A DNA stretch of 49,069 nucleotides, taken from the NCBI GenBank assembly GCA_002361535.1, contig DETG01000069.1:1-49069 (forward strand), read 5' to 3'. The DNA comes from Prevotella sp. UBA3294. Lineage in GTDB: Bacteria; Bacteroidota; Bacteroidia; Bacteroidales; Bacteroidaceae. Positions within the stretch are counted from its first letter, which is position 1. Each line of letters starts with the position of its first letter. Positions 17,531-25,640 of this stretch are shown here, in pieces. The notes below the pieces were generated by a model. The model ran no database searches. It worked only from the letters and a program-made list of their open reading frames with translations, and was not told the DNA's origin. The position numbers and the translations under genes are program-made.

Positions 17531-18573
17531 TTCTTTGACTCCAGTTTGATTTGAATATGATAGATGCCGTCATGAAGCGACTGTTCCCACTGGTAACGGT
17601 CATGATAGAGCAGGTCCAGTCGTCGCCGTGTATTCTCCAGTCCGATGCCCGAACCGCTTCGGTCTTTGTCGTCCTTGGGGAAGTTGGTGTTATCGCACAG
17701 GAACACCACTTCTCCGTCGTGCTCCTGCAAGTTGATCACGATGCTTGAAGGCTGACTGCTGCTCACCCCATGTTTGAACGCATTCTCCACCAATGAGATA
17801 AAAAGCAGCGGTGCCACCTCCAACTGCGTGTTGAGAACAGAGAAGCGGGCATCCACCGTGGTTTTCTCATTGCATCGCAGCTTCATCAGTCCGATATAGT
17901 TCTTCATGAACTCCACCTCTCCCTCCAAAGGAACCGTTTTCTTGTTCGTCTCATACATCGCATAGCGCAGCAAGTCGCTCAGTTGGGCAATGGCATCCTG
18001 TGCCGCATCAGCATCGATCTGTGTCAGACTACTGATATTGTTCAGTGTATTGAAGAGGAAATGGGGATTGATCTGGTTCTTCAGCCATGCCAGTTCCGCC
18101 TCGGTGTTCTTCGCCTTCTCGTTCTGCAGCTGCTGCTTAAGCTGTCCCATACGGATAAAATGACGGATACCGATGGCAATCGCTGCCATCACGGTATTCA
18201 GCAGGAAGAACATGAAAGCCCCCGAGAAGAAACCGATCCAGGCATCCCCCCTCATGGCGGGCACATGCTCCTTGATCATGAAGTAGCCGAAGAAGAAACC
18301 GTAGTTCATTCCCGTTATCAACAGGAGGTTGCACAAGGCAAACAGCCAGTAACGGTTACGGAAGAAGAGAGAGGGTCCCAGCAGGTAAAAGTTGACGAAA
18401 TAGACCACCAACGGTCCGCGCAGCAGCTGCCATACCATCAGCAGTGACGTGGAGGTAGTCTCCAAGTTACGGGTACTGATCAACGTGGCCAGTGGGAACA
18501 CCAGCATGATCAGTGCCCACACGCCAGCCTGTGCGAGGAACAGCCATAGGTCTTTCTTCTCTATTTTCTTCAT
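17527..18573 (-). CDS. LytS/YehU-type sensor histidine kinase, about 348 aa
   Basis: The start chosen is the ATG at 18573 (MKKIEKKDLWLF). The longer frame to 18735 crosses a good promoter and is unlikely. Four membrane helices (about residues 8-150) form the sensor part. A short coiled coil leads to the kinase domain, with the phospho-acceptor histidine in NQINPHFLFNTLNNISSL, the N-box ENAFKHG and the G-box GSGIGLENTRRRL. There is no large periplasmic sensing domain, so the signal is probably sensed in or near the membrane. It has its own promoter about 10 bases upstream, and sits between the TonB-dependent receptor and the LytTR gene. Confidence 0.93.
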   Translation of the reverse strand: MKKIEKKDLWLFLAQAGVWALIMLVFPLATLISTRNLETTSTSLLMVWQLLRGPLVVYFVNFYLLGPSLFFRNRYWLFALCNLLLITGMNYGFFFGYFMIKEHVPAMRGDAWIGFFSGAFMFFLLNTVMAAIAIGIRHFIRMGQLKQQLQNEKAKNTEAELAWLKNQINPHFLFNTLNNISSLTQIDADAAQDAIAQLSDLLRYAMYETNKKTVPLEGEVEFMKNYIGLMKLRCNEKTTVDARFSVLNTQLEVAPLLFISLVENAFKHGVSSSQPSSIVINLQEHDGEVVFLCDNTNFPKDDKDRSGSGIGLENTRRRLDLLYHDRYQWEQSLHDGIYHIQIKLESKK

Positions 18574-18581
18574 AATTGTTG

Positions 18582-18612
18582 CAAAGATAAACATTATTTC
18601 TGAAACGGCAAA
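18582..18612 (-). promoter_or_regulatory. Promoter of the kinase/LytTR/peptidase unit
   Basis: The minus strand has TTTG (18609-18612), 19 bases, then TATCTTTG (18582-18589). The box ends only 8 bases before the kinase ATG, implying a very short or absent leader. Confidence 0.6.
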
Positions 18613-18634
18613 ACATTTTGAGGAGAGGTTCTTT

Positions 18635-18652
18635 AGAGGAAAGAGGAGAGAG
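18635..18652 (+). repeat. Purine-rich dispersed repeat
   Basis: AGAGGAAAGAGGAGAGAG. The same 18-mer occurs at 48743-48760. Its 15-base core also occurs inverted at about 26966-26996 and, in the coding orientation, inside the fecR gene (48310-48381). Confidence 0.7.
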
Positions 18653-18670
18653 TAAAGCTTGCGAAAGAGA

Positions 18671-21175
18671 TTACGGTTGTTGCTGAGGCATTCCGTTGTT
18701 TCCCATGCCCGAGCCCACACTGTTGATGATCTCACCTTGTGACTGCTGCTCGATGAAATCGCTGGAAACCTTACTCTGGTGCATCTTTGCCTGTCGCTTT
18801 GTATTACCGAAGGTGTAGCTCACGCTGAAGGTGATACCGTTCAGGGGGACCTTGATGTTCGAGCTGGTAGAGAAGTCCTTGCCCTTGCTGTAGGTCTCCA
18901 TGTTCAGGCTGCCGCCCTTTGACAGACCGGTGATGCCCATCACACTGATGTTCAGTTTGTCGTTGAAGAACGACTTCGACAGATTGGCCGTAAGAATGTT
19001 CTGACCGCTACTCCATCCTTGCAGGGTATAGGTTTTGGAAGAGCTGATCAGGAAGGCGCCTAACTTCAGATCCCAGGGCAGTGTCTGCTGCAAGCCCGCC
19101 ATCACGTTGGCATGCCATCCGCTGTTGTCATATCCCAGTGCATCGCTGCTCATGTTAGAATAGCTCACGCCGCCATTAGCAAAAAGACGGGTAGTCGGTG
19201 TCAGCAGCCAGTTAGCATAGAGGTTCAGACCTGTCGTCTGTCGTTCCACGATATTGCCGTAGGTGGTGTTCAGCAGGTTGTCGCTGTCGTAGAAGCTGTA
19301 CTGCTCGATGCCGTTGTTGGTGAACGAGTAGTTCAGGGTGGCATTCAGCATCAGCTTCGGTGTGTAGAGGTTATACACCAGTCCGAGGTTATGCGACTTC
19401 TCCACATCGAGGTCGTTGTTACCGTAGGTCAGTGCCGTTGGATTGGAACGATCCACATAAGGATTCAGGTAGGAGATACCCGGACGGGAGATACGCATGT
19501 TATAGGTAAGACCTAAATTACTGGTGGGAGCGAGTGAATAGGAGAGACTGGCGGTAGGCACCAGACTGCCATAATTGGTGTCGAAGTCCTGTCCGTTGTC
19601 CAGTTTGTACTCCACGCTCTGCCATGTGTGCTCATAACGCAGTCCACCCTTCAGTCCCCAATTGCCCAGTTTGGAGCTATATTCGGCATATCCTGCTAAG
19701 ATACTGTTGTTATGTGAATAGTCCATGCTCATCAGCTGGTTATAGACATCATTCAGGTAGTATTTGGAGTCGGAAGAGGCATGGCGCAACATCAGCTTCG
19801 CTCCTGTGTTCAGGGTCTGTGTAGCCGACAGCGGAGTGGTGAAATCAGCCTGGAACGTATGTTCCGTGGTATTCTCCTCACTCAGCGAATAACGGTCGGT
19901 GAGATCGAGCATCGTCTGGTTGGTATTCTCGAAGTCACTACGCTGCTCATTCTCCGACGGACTATGACTGAGCTGGTAGGTAAGAGTCATGTAGCTGGTG
20001 CGCTCCTTGTTAAAGAACCGTTGGTAGTCGAGATTCCCGCTGAAGGAGTTCCTGCTGGTCGTCATCTCGTTGTTGTTCCCATAGCTGAACCCTGTGCCAT
20101 ACATCCCTCCGCTCATCTGCGTCAGCGAATAGGCCTTGTTCTTCATCTCCATGGTAGAGAACGACAGGGTGGCGCTCAGCGAGCTCATGGCATCCAGGTC
20201 ATAACCTAACGAGATATTTCCCATGGTGAACGGGATCTTCGGTGTGGTCTCAGAGGTGGTGAGCATCGTTCCCGCCCCACTGTTACCGTTCTGTTCCTGC
20301 ATCATCTCCATCGTGGTGGTACCCGGTTTCATCTGGTTGTACATCACGTTGGCACTATACGACAGCTTACCTTTCTGTCCGCTCACAAAAGCACTGGCTC
20401 CTAATGTCTTGTCACCAGCGCGGGCTGTCAGTGAGCCATTATAGCCATCAAGATCTGGTGCACCACCGGGCATCCCCTCGACCTTGTTCATCACGATGTT
20501 CAATACACCCGAGGCACCCTCGGCATCGAAACGGGCACCAGGGTTGGTCACCACCTCGATGCTCTTTACTGCTGTGGCAGGCATACTCTTCAGAATCACC
20601 GAGGGGTTGCTGTTCATCATCACATTGGGCTTACCGTCCACATAGATCTTAAACGATGACGAGCCGTTCACACTGATGTTATCCTGACCATCCACCGTCA
20701 CCATCGGCACCTTGCGCAGCATGTCGAGCACGGTGTTCGACTTTGAGTCTTCATCCTCAGCAACGTTGTAGCTCATCTTATCTACCTCCATCTTCACCAA
20801 AGGCTTCTGGGCCACCACCTCCACACTGCCCAACATCGTGGCATTCTCTTTGATGCGGAGCGTACCTAAATCCTTGGTGGCCTCACCCGACAAGGTCAGT
20901 GACTGCTTCAGTTCCTCCTTGCCCACACTGCTGAACGAGATCTCGAACGACCCCTTGCCCTTCACCTCCTGGGCAAAAGCACCATCGGCATCGGTGAGGA
21001 ACATGGCAACAGGCTTCTCTGTGGCTCCTGCACGATAAACACGTACCGTGGCATACGGCTCACCTTCATTACTGGCGTCATCTACTAAGATTCCTTTCAC
21101 CATGGTGGACTGTGCAAGCACTGCCTGCCCCACCATCATCATCATCGTTAAAACGAATAATTTCAGTCTTTCCAT
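18671..21175 (-). CDS. TonB-dependent outer-membrane receptor, about 834 aa
   Basis: The start is the ATG at 21175 (MERLKLFVLTMMMMVGQ ... LAQ signal peptide). Residues of about 25-110 form a carboxypeptidase-regulatory-like beta-sandwich (VKGILVDDASNEGEPYATV). The plug domain follows (VLDMLRKVPMVTVDGQDNI, SIEVVTNPGARFDAEGASG). The remaining 600 residues are a large outer-membrane barrel of the OMP_b-brl_3 type. It has no STN domain, so signalling is not FecR-type. It ends with a Gln-rich tail (GMGNNGMPQQQP). It lies directly upstream of the LytS/LytTR genes, a common Bacteroidetes pairing. The ligand is unknown; the linked prolyl oligopeptidase hints at peptides. Confidence 0.9.
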   Translation of the reverse strand: MERLKLFVLTMMMMVGQAVLAQSTMVKGILVDDASNEGEPYATVRVYRAGATEKPVAMFLTDADGAFAQEVKGKGSFEISFSSVGKEELKQSLTLSGEATKDLGTLRIKENATMLGSVEVVAQKPLVKMEVDKMSYNVAEDEDSKSNTVLDMLRKVPMVTVDGQDNISVNGSSSFKIYVDGKPNVMMNSNPSVILKSMPATAVKSIEVVTNPGARFDAEGASGVLNIVMNKVEGMPGGAPDLDGYNGSLTARAGDKTLGASAFVSGQKGKLSYSANVMYNQMKPGTTTMEMMQEQNGNSGAGTMLTTSETTPKIPFTMGNISLGYDLDAMSSLSATLSFSTMEMKNKAYSLTQMSGGMYGTGFSYGNNNEMTTSRNSFSGNLDYQRFFNKERTSYMTLTYQLSHSPSENEQRSDFENTNQTMLDLTDRYSLSEENTTEHTFQADFTTPLSATQTLNTGAKLMLRHASSDSKYYLNDVYNQLMSMDYSHNNSILAGYAEYSSKLGNWGLKGGLRYEHTWQSVEYKLDNGQDFDTNYGSLVPTASLSYSLAPTSNLGLTYNMRISRPGISYLNPYVDRSNPTALTYGNNDLDVEKSHNLGLVYNLYTPKLMLNATLNYSFTNNGIEQYSFYDSDNLLNTTYGNIVERQTTGLNLYANWLLTPTTRLFANGGVSYSNMSSDALGYDNSGWHANVMAGLQQTLPWDLKLGAFLISSSKTYTLQGWSSGQNILTANLSKSFFNDKLNISVMGITGLSKGGSLNMETYSKGKDFSTSSNIKVPLNGITFSVSYTFGNTKRQAKMHQSKVSSDFIEQQSQGEIINSVGSGMGNNGMPQQQP

Positions 21176-21262
21176 CTTTATATCCTTTATATTAATTAAT
21201 TTGATCTTCTTTCGGGGCTCGGGACACAAAGGTGTGCGGGAGCGGGATTCCGAATCACGCTG

Positions 21263-21270
21263 CAAAGATA
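21263..21270 (-). promoter_or_regulatory. Predicted -7 element for the receptor gene (TATCTTTG)
   Basis: The minus strand reads TATCTTTG about 88 bases before the receptor ATG, with a TTG near -33 (21293 region). Confidence 0.45.
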
Positions 21271-21408
21271 AGGTGAATCACCGGTGCCTCCAATTGTTTT
21301 TCGACCAAATGCCGTGTTACTTTCGACCAAATACACGCAGCAGGAGGAACAGACTGCTTGCACTGCCATTTTTTTGGAAGATTTCTTTCTTCCTATCCTA
21401 TTTTTTAT

Positions 21409-21416
21409 TACCTTTG
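21409..21416 (+). promoter_or_regulatory. Predicted -7 element (TACCTTTG)
   Basis: TACCTTTG lies 54 bases before the ATG at 21471 on the plus strand, diverging from the receptor promoter. Confidence 0.45.
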
Positions 21417-21470
21417 CACCATCAACAACCATTCTGTCATCTGGGAAAGAAACAACATCATTCAAGAAAG

Positions 21471-22253
21471 ATGAAAAAATATATCGAGACACTTCAGGAC
21501 TTCCTGAAGCAAATCAACAAAAAACATCTCATCGCCGCGGCTGCCGCCGTCGTGATCTTCTTATTAGGCTTTGTCACAGGATGCAGCTGCTCAGGACGCA
21601 GCAATAATGACGAAGGACCGGAGCTGGGAGTCAGCGAGGCTTTGGACAGCTTTGCCCTGGTCATGCCAGAAGGATCACAGATCGTTGCCCGCTTCACCGA
21701 CAAACGCCACTCCCTGTTCTACCTGAACAGCGGGCGACTGATGCGCTTCAATGCGAAGACGAAGATGCTCGAGGAGATCATCCCCTCGCAAATGAACAGC
21801 GACGCTCGTGTATATTATAATGAACGCGAGGATGTGCAGGGCATCCTCAGCGCCAAACTCACCGATGACGAGAAGTTCATTGTCATCACTGCTGTCACAG
21901 ACAAGATACAAAGCGATGACGAGAAGGCACAGACAGCCACGTACAAACTGAACACCGAGACCATGAACCTGCTGCCTTTCACACCACCACCCACTAAGCC
22001 GGTAACGGTGAAGAAAGACTCTACCCGACGTGTCGCCGCACCCGTGCAACAGGAAACTCAGCCTGTAGAGGAGATGCCTGAGGTGGGTGATATCGTTCAG
22101 CCTACCGAAGAAACACCCAAACATGCTACTGAGCCGAAACCGGCACAGAAAGAATCAAAACCGGTTCAGAAAGAAGAAAAGCCTGCACAGAAAGAGGAAA
22201 AGCCTGCTTCACATAGAGGACAGGAAACGGTCATCGTGCCCGCAGAACCCTAA
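21471..22253 (+). CDS. Membrane-tethered protein of unknown function with Lys/Pro/Glu tail, 260 aa
   Basis: The ATG at 21471 begins a short basic cytoplasmic segment, then one strong hydrophobic helix (HLIAAAAAVVIFLLGFVTGC, about 19-38) ending in a cysteine-rich stretch (GCSCSG) that could be a lipobox. Residues 50-175 form a folded-looking domain (EGSQIVARFTDKRHSLFYLNSGRLM) of unknown family. The last 85 residues are disordered and rich in Pro, Glu and Lys, with repeats of KPAQKE/KPVQKE. I do not recognise the protein. It stands alone on the plus strand at the edge of the repeat-rich accessory region. Confidence 0.7.
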   Translation: MKKYIETLQDFLKQINKKHLIAAAAAVVIFLLGFVTGCSCSGRSNNDEGPELGVSEALDSFALVMPEGSQIVARFTDKRHSLFYLNSGRLMRFNAKTKMLEEIIPSQMNSDARVYYNEREDVQGILSAKLTDDEKFIVITAVTDKIQSDDEKAQTATYKLNTETMNLLPFTPPPTKPVTVKKDSTRRVAAPVQQETQPVEEMPEVGDIVQPTEETPKHATEPKPAQKESKPVQKEEKPAQKEEKPASHRGQETVIVPAEP

Positions 22254-22264
22254 CAAAACCTATC

Positions 22265-22425
22265 CTCATGCCTTCTCCCTCCCCTTTGGGAGGATAGGGG
22301 TGGGCTTTCCCCAGTCCGCATGGCACTCCCTCCCCTTTGGGAGGGTAAGGGGTGGCTTTCCCCAATCCGCATGGCCCTCCCCTCCCATCGTAGGGGAGGG
22401 GCAGGGGTGGGGTCAGTCATCTTCT
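22265..22425. repeat. Three 51 bp C/G-rich repeat units
   Basis: Units start at about 22265, 22316 and 22367 (period 51) with CCGCATGGC or CCTCATGCC. Each carries a CTCCC/GGGAG hairpin and ends in GGGGTGG. The last ends GGGGTGGGGTCAGTCATC, like the lone copy at 255-332. The stretch 22254-22716 contains no convincing gene. Confidence 0.8.
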
Positions 22426-22607
22426 TCCTCCCCACGCCAATTGTTAAAAAAATGAACAATCTTGACGAATTAACTTCATTTAACGCGAAATACGGGCACG
22501 GAGAGAACCAACTGCCCTCTCGGTCGAATTTGAGCGATTCTGACGGTGTTTAGTAAGTGGTTGATAATGAACGTGTTAGTAAAATCCGGCATTTTCGACT
22601 TGCAAAA

Positions 22608-22658
22608 ACTATGTTTTTAGAGTCCAAAAACATAGTATTTTTGGGTCAAAAACATAGT
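22608..22658. repeat. AAAAACATAGT hairpin and repeats
   Basis: ACTATGTTTTT (22608-22618) pairs perfectly with AAAAACATAGT (22626-22636) around a 7-base loop, and AAAAACATAGT recurs at 22648-22658. A related GAAACACCGTTTTT follows. The role is unknown. Confidence 0.6.
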
Positions 22659-22716
22659 TTTTAGTGGTCAGAAACACCGTTTTTGTGAAGTAAAAGAACT
22701 AAATGACTCTTCTGGG

Positions 22717-22831
22717 GGGTGCCCTTACGGGCAGAAATTGAACAAAATCTATTCAAAATCAAACAAATCAATAGCACAGTTATTTGAAAGATTTGGAAAA
22801 ATTTGTTCAATTTCTGCCCGTAAGGGCACCC
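22717..22831. repeat. 115 bp MITE-like palindrome with perfect 30 bp arms
   Basis: The arm at 22717-22746 (starting GGGTGCCCTTACGGGCAG) is the exact reverse complement of 22802-22831. The 55-base AT-rich centre is non-coding. Each arm also contains its own hairpin (TGCCC, TTAC, GGGCA). The size and the perfect terminal inverted repeats resemble a miniature inverted-repeat element. No target-site duplication is obvious. Confidence 0.8.
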
Positions 22832-23002
22832 AGCAAACTTTCAAAAGTAAAATCCATGGCTTTTCGAGGGAACGTCACCTAAGAGGTGTTCGGATCGGCG
22901 TTTTCACTCGTTCCATCGGCATCTACAAGTGGATGGTGACGGCGGAACGAGTCGTAGATGACGGCGGAACAGGTGTAAGTAAAGTCTGGAACAACCCTAA
23001 AC

Positions 23003-23031
23003 AGAGCCTACGTAAACATTACGTAGGCTCT
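23003..23031. repeat. Perfect 13 bp hairpin
   Basis: AGAGCCTACGTAA, loop ACA, then its exact complement. It abuts the first unit of the 44 bp tandem repeat. No T tract follows, so it is not a standard terminator. Confidence 0.7.
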
Positions 23032-23150
23032 ACTTGGGTTCAAATCAGACTTTACTTGCATTTCAATGAGACTCTACTTGGGTTCAAATCAGACTTTACT
23101 TGCATCTCAATGAGACTCTACTTGGATCCCAAGCAGACTTTACTTGCACA
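23028..23150. repeat. 44 bp tandem repeat, about 2.8 units
   Basis: Units start at 23028, 23072 and 23116 with CTCTACTTGG. The first two are nearly identical, and the third is diverged and truncated. A period of 44 breaks any reading frame, so the stretch is non-coding. The surrounding 22832-23326 contains no convincing gene. Confidence 0.8.
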
Positions 23151-23326
23151 TAAAGGCACTTGTGAGCACTTCCGTACGCTCCGGGTATTCCCTTCCATCC
23201 AATTAGCATTCTTTTACAACCCTTAAATAATTGCGAATTATCCTGACAATATCTCACACACAGAGTGAATGGAGTCAACGGAGTCTTTCACACAGAAATG
23301 ACAGAAATCACAGACATATTATACTA

Positions 23327-24127
23327 TTATCTGTTTCCTGATAATAGTTTCTTGATATAGTTTTGTATTTCAATGTTGTAATTATCAATAGTGGTGTTAC
23401 TACTGGACACATATATGGGAAGATATTCATCATCAACCTTGAAAATACGTCTGTCATTTATCCATTTAGTTAGGTTTTGACTATAGTTGCGATAGATTTC
23501 AAGTGTTTCTATATTTGTCTCATTCAGTCCAAACTCATTAATTAAATATTCAACGATTTCCAAACGTTCTTTGATAAACTTAAACGCTTTGATAAATTCG
23601 CTATTGAAGAAATAGGCGAGAGGCACGTAAAACCAATTGTCCAGAGAATGAATCTGATTGAAGAAAGGATCTGTTATTGGACAAAGGAATATAGCCTTCT
23701 GGGTGATGTATTTATCAAATATCAATTGAGCATCCTCTTTAAACATCCTATCAAAATCTGCTATATTCTCTTCCATGGGACGATCCCCTATAAATTCAGA
23801 ATGGATATACAAAGTATCGTCGAATGGATTATCTATATCTTTGTTATTGAGGAAATATGCCGGACCAGTAGGATGGATATAGTTACCTCTCAATCCATTC
23901 GTTACTTCACCAAGAATCTGTGCCAAAGATAAGGAACCGACTCCTATAGCCGTTCTCAGAAAATAGTACCGCGGCTTGCTATGAGTCTCATCTGCATAGC
24001 GTATGCTTTGAACGATATCATCGGAATAATACCTTATATAGAGATATTCCTTGGGGAAATACTTAAATCCTAAAGGAGAAAGATAGCCTTTTATGGCTTT
24101 CTCCATTTGTCTTTTAAATGGTATCAT
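23327..24127 (-). CDS. Putative immunity-type protein, 266 aa
   Basis: No signal peptide or membrane helix is present, so the protein is cytoplasmic. Its N-terminus (MEKAIKGYLSPLGFKYFPKEYLYIRYYSDDIVQSI) resembles DUF4304-type proteins, which often act as immunity or antitoxin partners of polymorphic toxins, but the match is weak and by eye only. The rest is rich in Ile, Asn, Tyr and Phe, and the gene is visibly AT-richer than its neighbours, which suggests horizontal transfer. It sits 137 bases downstream of another immunity-like gene, and no toxin gene is nearby. It could be an orphan immunity gene or simply an unknown accessory protein. Confidence 0.65.
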   Translation of the reverse strand: MIPFKRQMEKAIKGYLSPLGFKYFPKEYLYIRYYSDDIVQSIRYADETHSKPRYYFLRTAIGVGSLSLAQILGEVTNGLRGNYIHPTGPAYFLNNKDIDNPFDDTLYIHSEFIGDRPMEENIADFDRMFKEDAQLIFDKYITQKAIFLCPITDPFFNQIHSLDNWFYVPLAYFFNSEFIKAFKFIKERLEIVEYLINEFGLNETNIETLEIYRNYSQNLTKWINDRRIFKVDDEYLPIYVSSSNTTIDNYNIEIQNYIKKLLSGNR

Positions 24128-24264
24128 ATTACTGCCTGTTAGATGAATGATTATTTTAGATATTTATAATGACAGGTCGTACATATTATTGAGTTTAACA
24201 ACAATGTAGTCTTAACCTGTAAGTTTTCAACTATCATTATTATTGCAAAATACCTATCCTAAGT

Positions 24265-24942
24265 TCAAGATAGAAGTGCATGAATATTATTACGGAAGCC
24301 TACGCAAAGCATTTTCCCTTTAAATAGATCTCTATATTCAGAAGCTCCATTATGAAAGATATATTTCCAAAGAATATCAGAAAACACCTTTTCAAAGACC
24401 TCCTCATTTTGGTCTGATCCAATAGATATCCAGTCATGATAAGGTATGATATCTACTGAGAAACAAGTGATCGTATTATTGTTTGTAAGACTATATTTAT
24501 TTGAGCCATATAGATGAATTGTATATTTTTGATAATAATCAGTATCCTTTTCTAATACAAAAATAAGCGCATTTGTGTTTGACAAATTATGATTGTTCTT
24601 AATGATAGAATCAAGCCAAATATGTATTGCAGTTGCTTCGAATCCAACTTCCAAAACTGATTCGGTTGTATGAGGGATAATTACGGGAGGCTGTGAATAA
24701 TAAATGAATTGATCCGACAACATCTGCTGCATCAATTGTTGGTGAATAAACATGCACGCTTCTTCTGTCAGACATGTCTTCAACATGCTTCTTTTACCTC
24801 GTTCATCATAATAAAAGACCTCCCACTTACTATAATTTTCATATAAGATGATCCTACCTGGTTCCAGATCACCAGAAAGTGAATACCAATCAGAAGGAAT
24901 ACCTTCTTTATTCAACAATATTGATAACTCTTCACGATTCAT
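24265..24942 (-). CDS. Imm59-like immunity protein, 225 aa
   Basis: The first 70 residues fit the pattern I associate with the Imm59 immunity family: LLNKEGIPSDWYSLSGDLEPG, then KWEVFYYDERGKRSMLKT and TEEACMFIHQQL. Imm59 proteins protect cells from the nuclease-type tips of polymorphic toxins delivered by contact-dependent or T6-like systems. The C-terminal 150 residues are longer than the small Imm59 core and are unrecognised. The protein is cytoplasmic, with no signal peptide. The gene is AT-rich and lies in the same strand and island as the DUF4304-like gene. No cognate toxin is visible, so it would be an orphan immunity gene, as often accumulated by gut Bacteroidales. The family call needs a profile search. 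Confidence 0.6.
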   Translation of the reverse strand: MNREELSILLNKEGIPSDWYSLSGDLEPGRIILYENYSKWEVFYYDERGKRSMLKTCLTEEACMFIHQQLMQQMLSDQFIYYSQPPVIIPHTTESVLEVGFEATAIHIWLDSIIKNNHNLSNTNALIFVLEKDTDYYQKYTIHLYGSNKYSLTNNNTITCFSVDIIPYHDWISIGSDQNEEVFEKVFSDILWKYIFHNGASEYRDLFKGKMLCVGFRNNIHALLS

Positions 24943-25105
24943 GTAACTGATGATGATTATCGATTGTACTTACTAATTACTTATTCTCTATCAGTAACTA
25001 CCGGATTTTTCTTCTCCATAAATATCACCCCAATAGGCATCTTTTCCACCCCTTAACTTTCTCTCGTACCCGCTGATCAGCGAGCCGCCACTGGCTCACT
25101 TATGG

Positions 25106-25543
25106 TCATTTCAAGATAAACGTTACTGGCGCATGGCTCCTTACCCTAACTCGCATGTTCTGATAGTGGCCAGGGATCCATGCTGGCATTCCGCTGATAA
25201 CACGCAGCGCTTCATTGTCAAGGCTTTCATGCACGCTCTTCTCTATCTGGAAATCAGACAAGGAACCGTCCTTCTCTACGATGAACGATATTACCACCTC
25301 GCCCTGAATACCCTTTACTGCAGCAATGGCCGGATACTTCAGATGAGTAGAGAGATAGTAACGGTACATCTCATCACCTCCTTGGTAATACGGTTTACCA
25401 TCTACTTCATCTTCTTCATACACCGTGTCTGATGCCGATGCGGGCAACTGCATCGGGCTAAATGCATCATCCTCATCATCACCGCACGAGAACAGCAGTG
25501 AAGTGAACAGCATATAAGTTACAAATAACAATAGTTTCTTCAT
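25106..25543 (-). CDS. Lipoprotein with TonB C-terminal domain, about 145 aa
   Basis: The start is the ATG at 25543 (MKKLLLFVTYMLFTSLLFSC), giving a lipoprotein signal whose cysteine (FSCGDD) is at residue 20. After a short acidic linker, a TonB C-terminal domain fills about 55-145 (YQGGDEMYRYYLSTHLKYP, IQGEVVISFIVEKDGSLSDF, PVTFILK). There is no inner-membrane helix or proline-rich spacer, so it cannot act as a standard TonB. Such free TonB_C lipoproteins are frequent in Bacteroidetes and their role is unclear. It aligns closely with the C-terminus of the TonB at 3371-4201. It has a good promoter. Confidence 0.88.
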   Translation of the reverse strand: MKKLLLFVTYMLFTSLLFSCGDDEDDAFSPMQLPASASDTVYEEDEVDGKPYYQGGDEMYRYYLSTHLKYPAIAAVKGIQGEVVISFIVEKDGSLSDFQIEKSVHESLDNEALRVISGMPAWIPGHYQNMRVRVRSHAPVTFILK

Positions 25544-25599
25544 GATCTTTAATGTCAATACTAATTCGTTTTCTCATGAACCGATTATGCTTTACGGTG

Positions 25600-25630
25600 C
25601 AAAGATACGATAAAGTGAGCGGAATACAAA
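25600..25630 (-). promoter_or_regulatory. Promoter of the TonB_C lipoprotein gene
   Basis: The minus strand has TTTG (25627-25630), 19 bases, then TATCTTTG (25600-25607). Confidence 0.65.
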
Positions 25631-25640
25631 ACAAAAATGG

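Noticed and set aside
23028..23150. Tandem repeat considered as a CRISPR array
   Set aside because: Units are contiguous with no unique spacers, number fewer than three, and no cas genes are present.
22738..23226. A 162-codon plus-strand open frame
   Set aside because: It starts in the palindromic element and crosses the 44 bp tandem repeat, whose period is not a multiple of 3. The translation shows no domain or signal. I treat it as chance coding.
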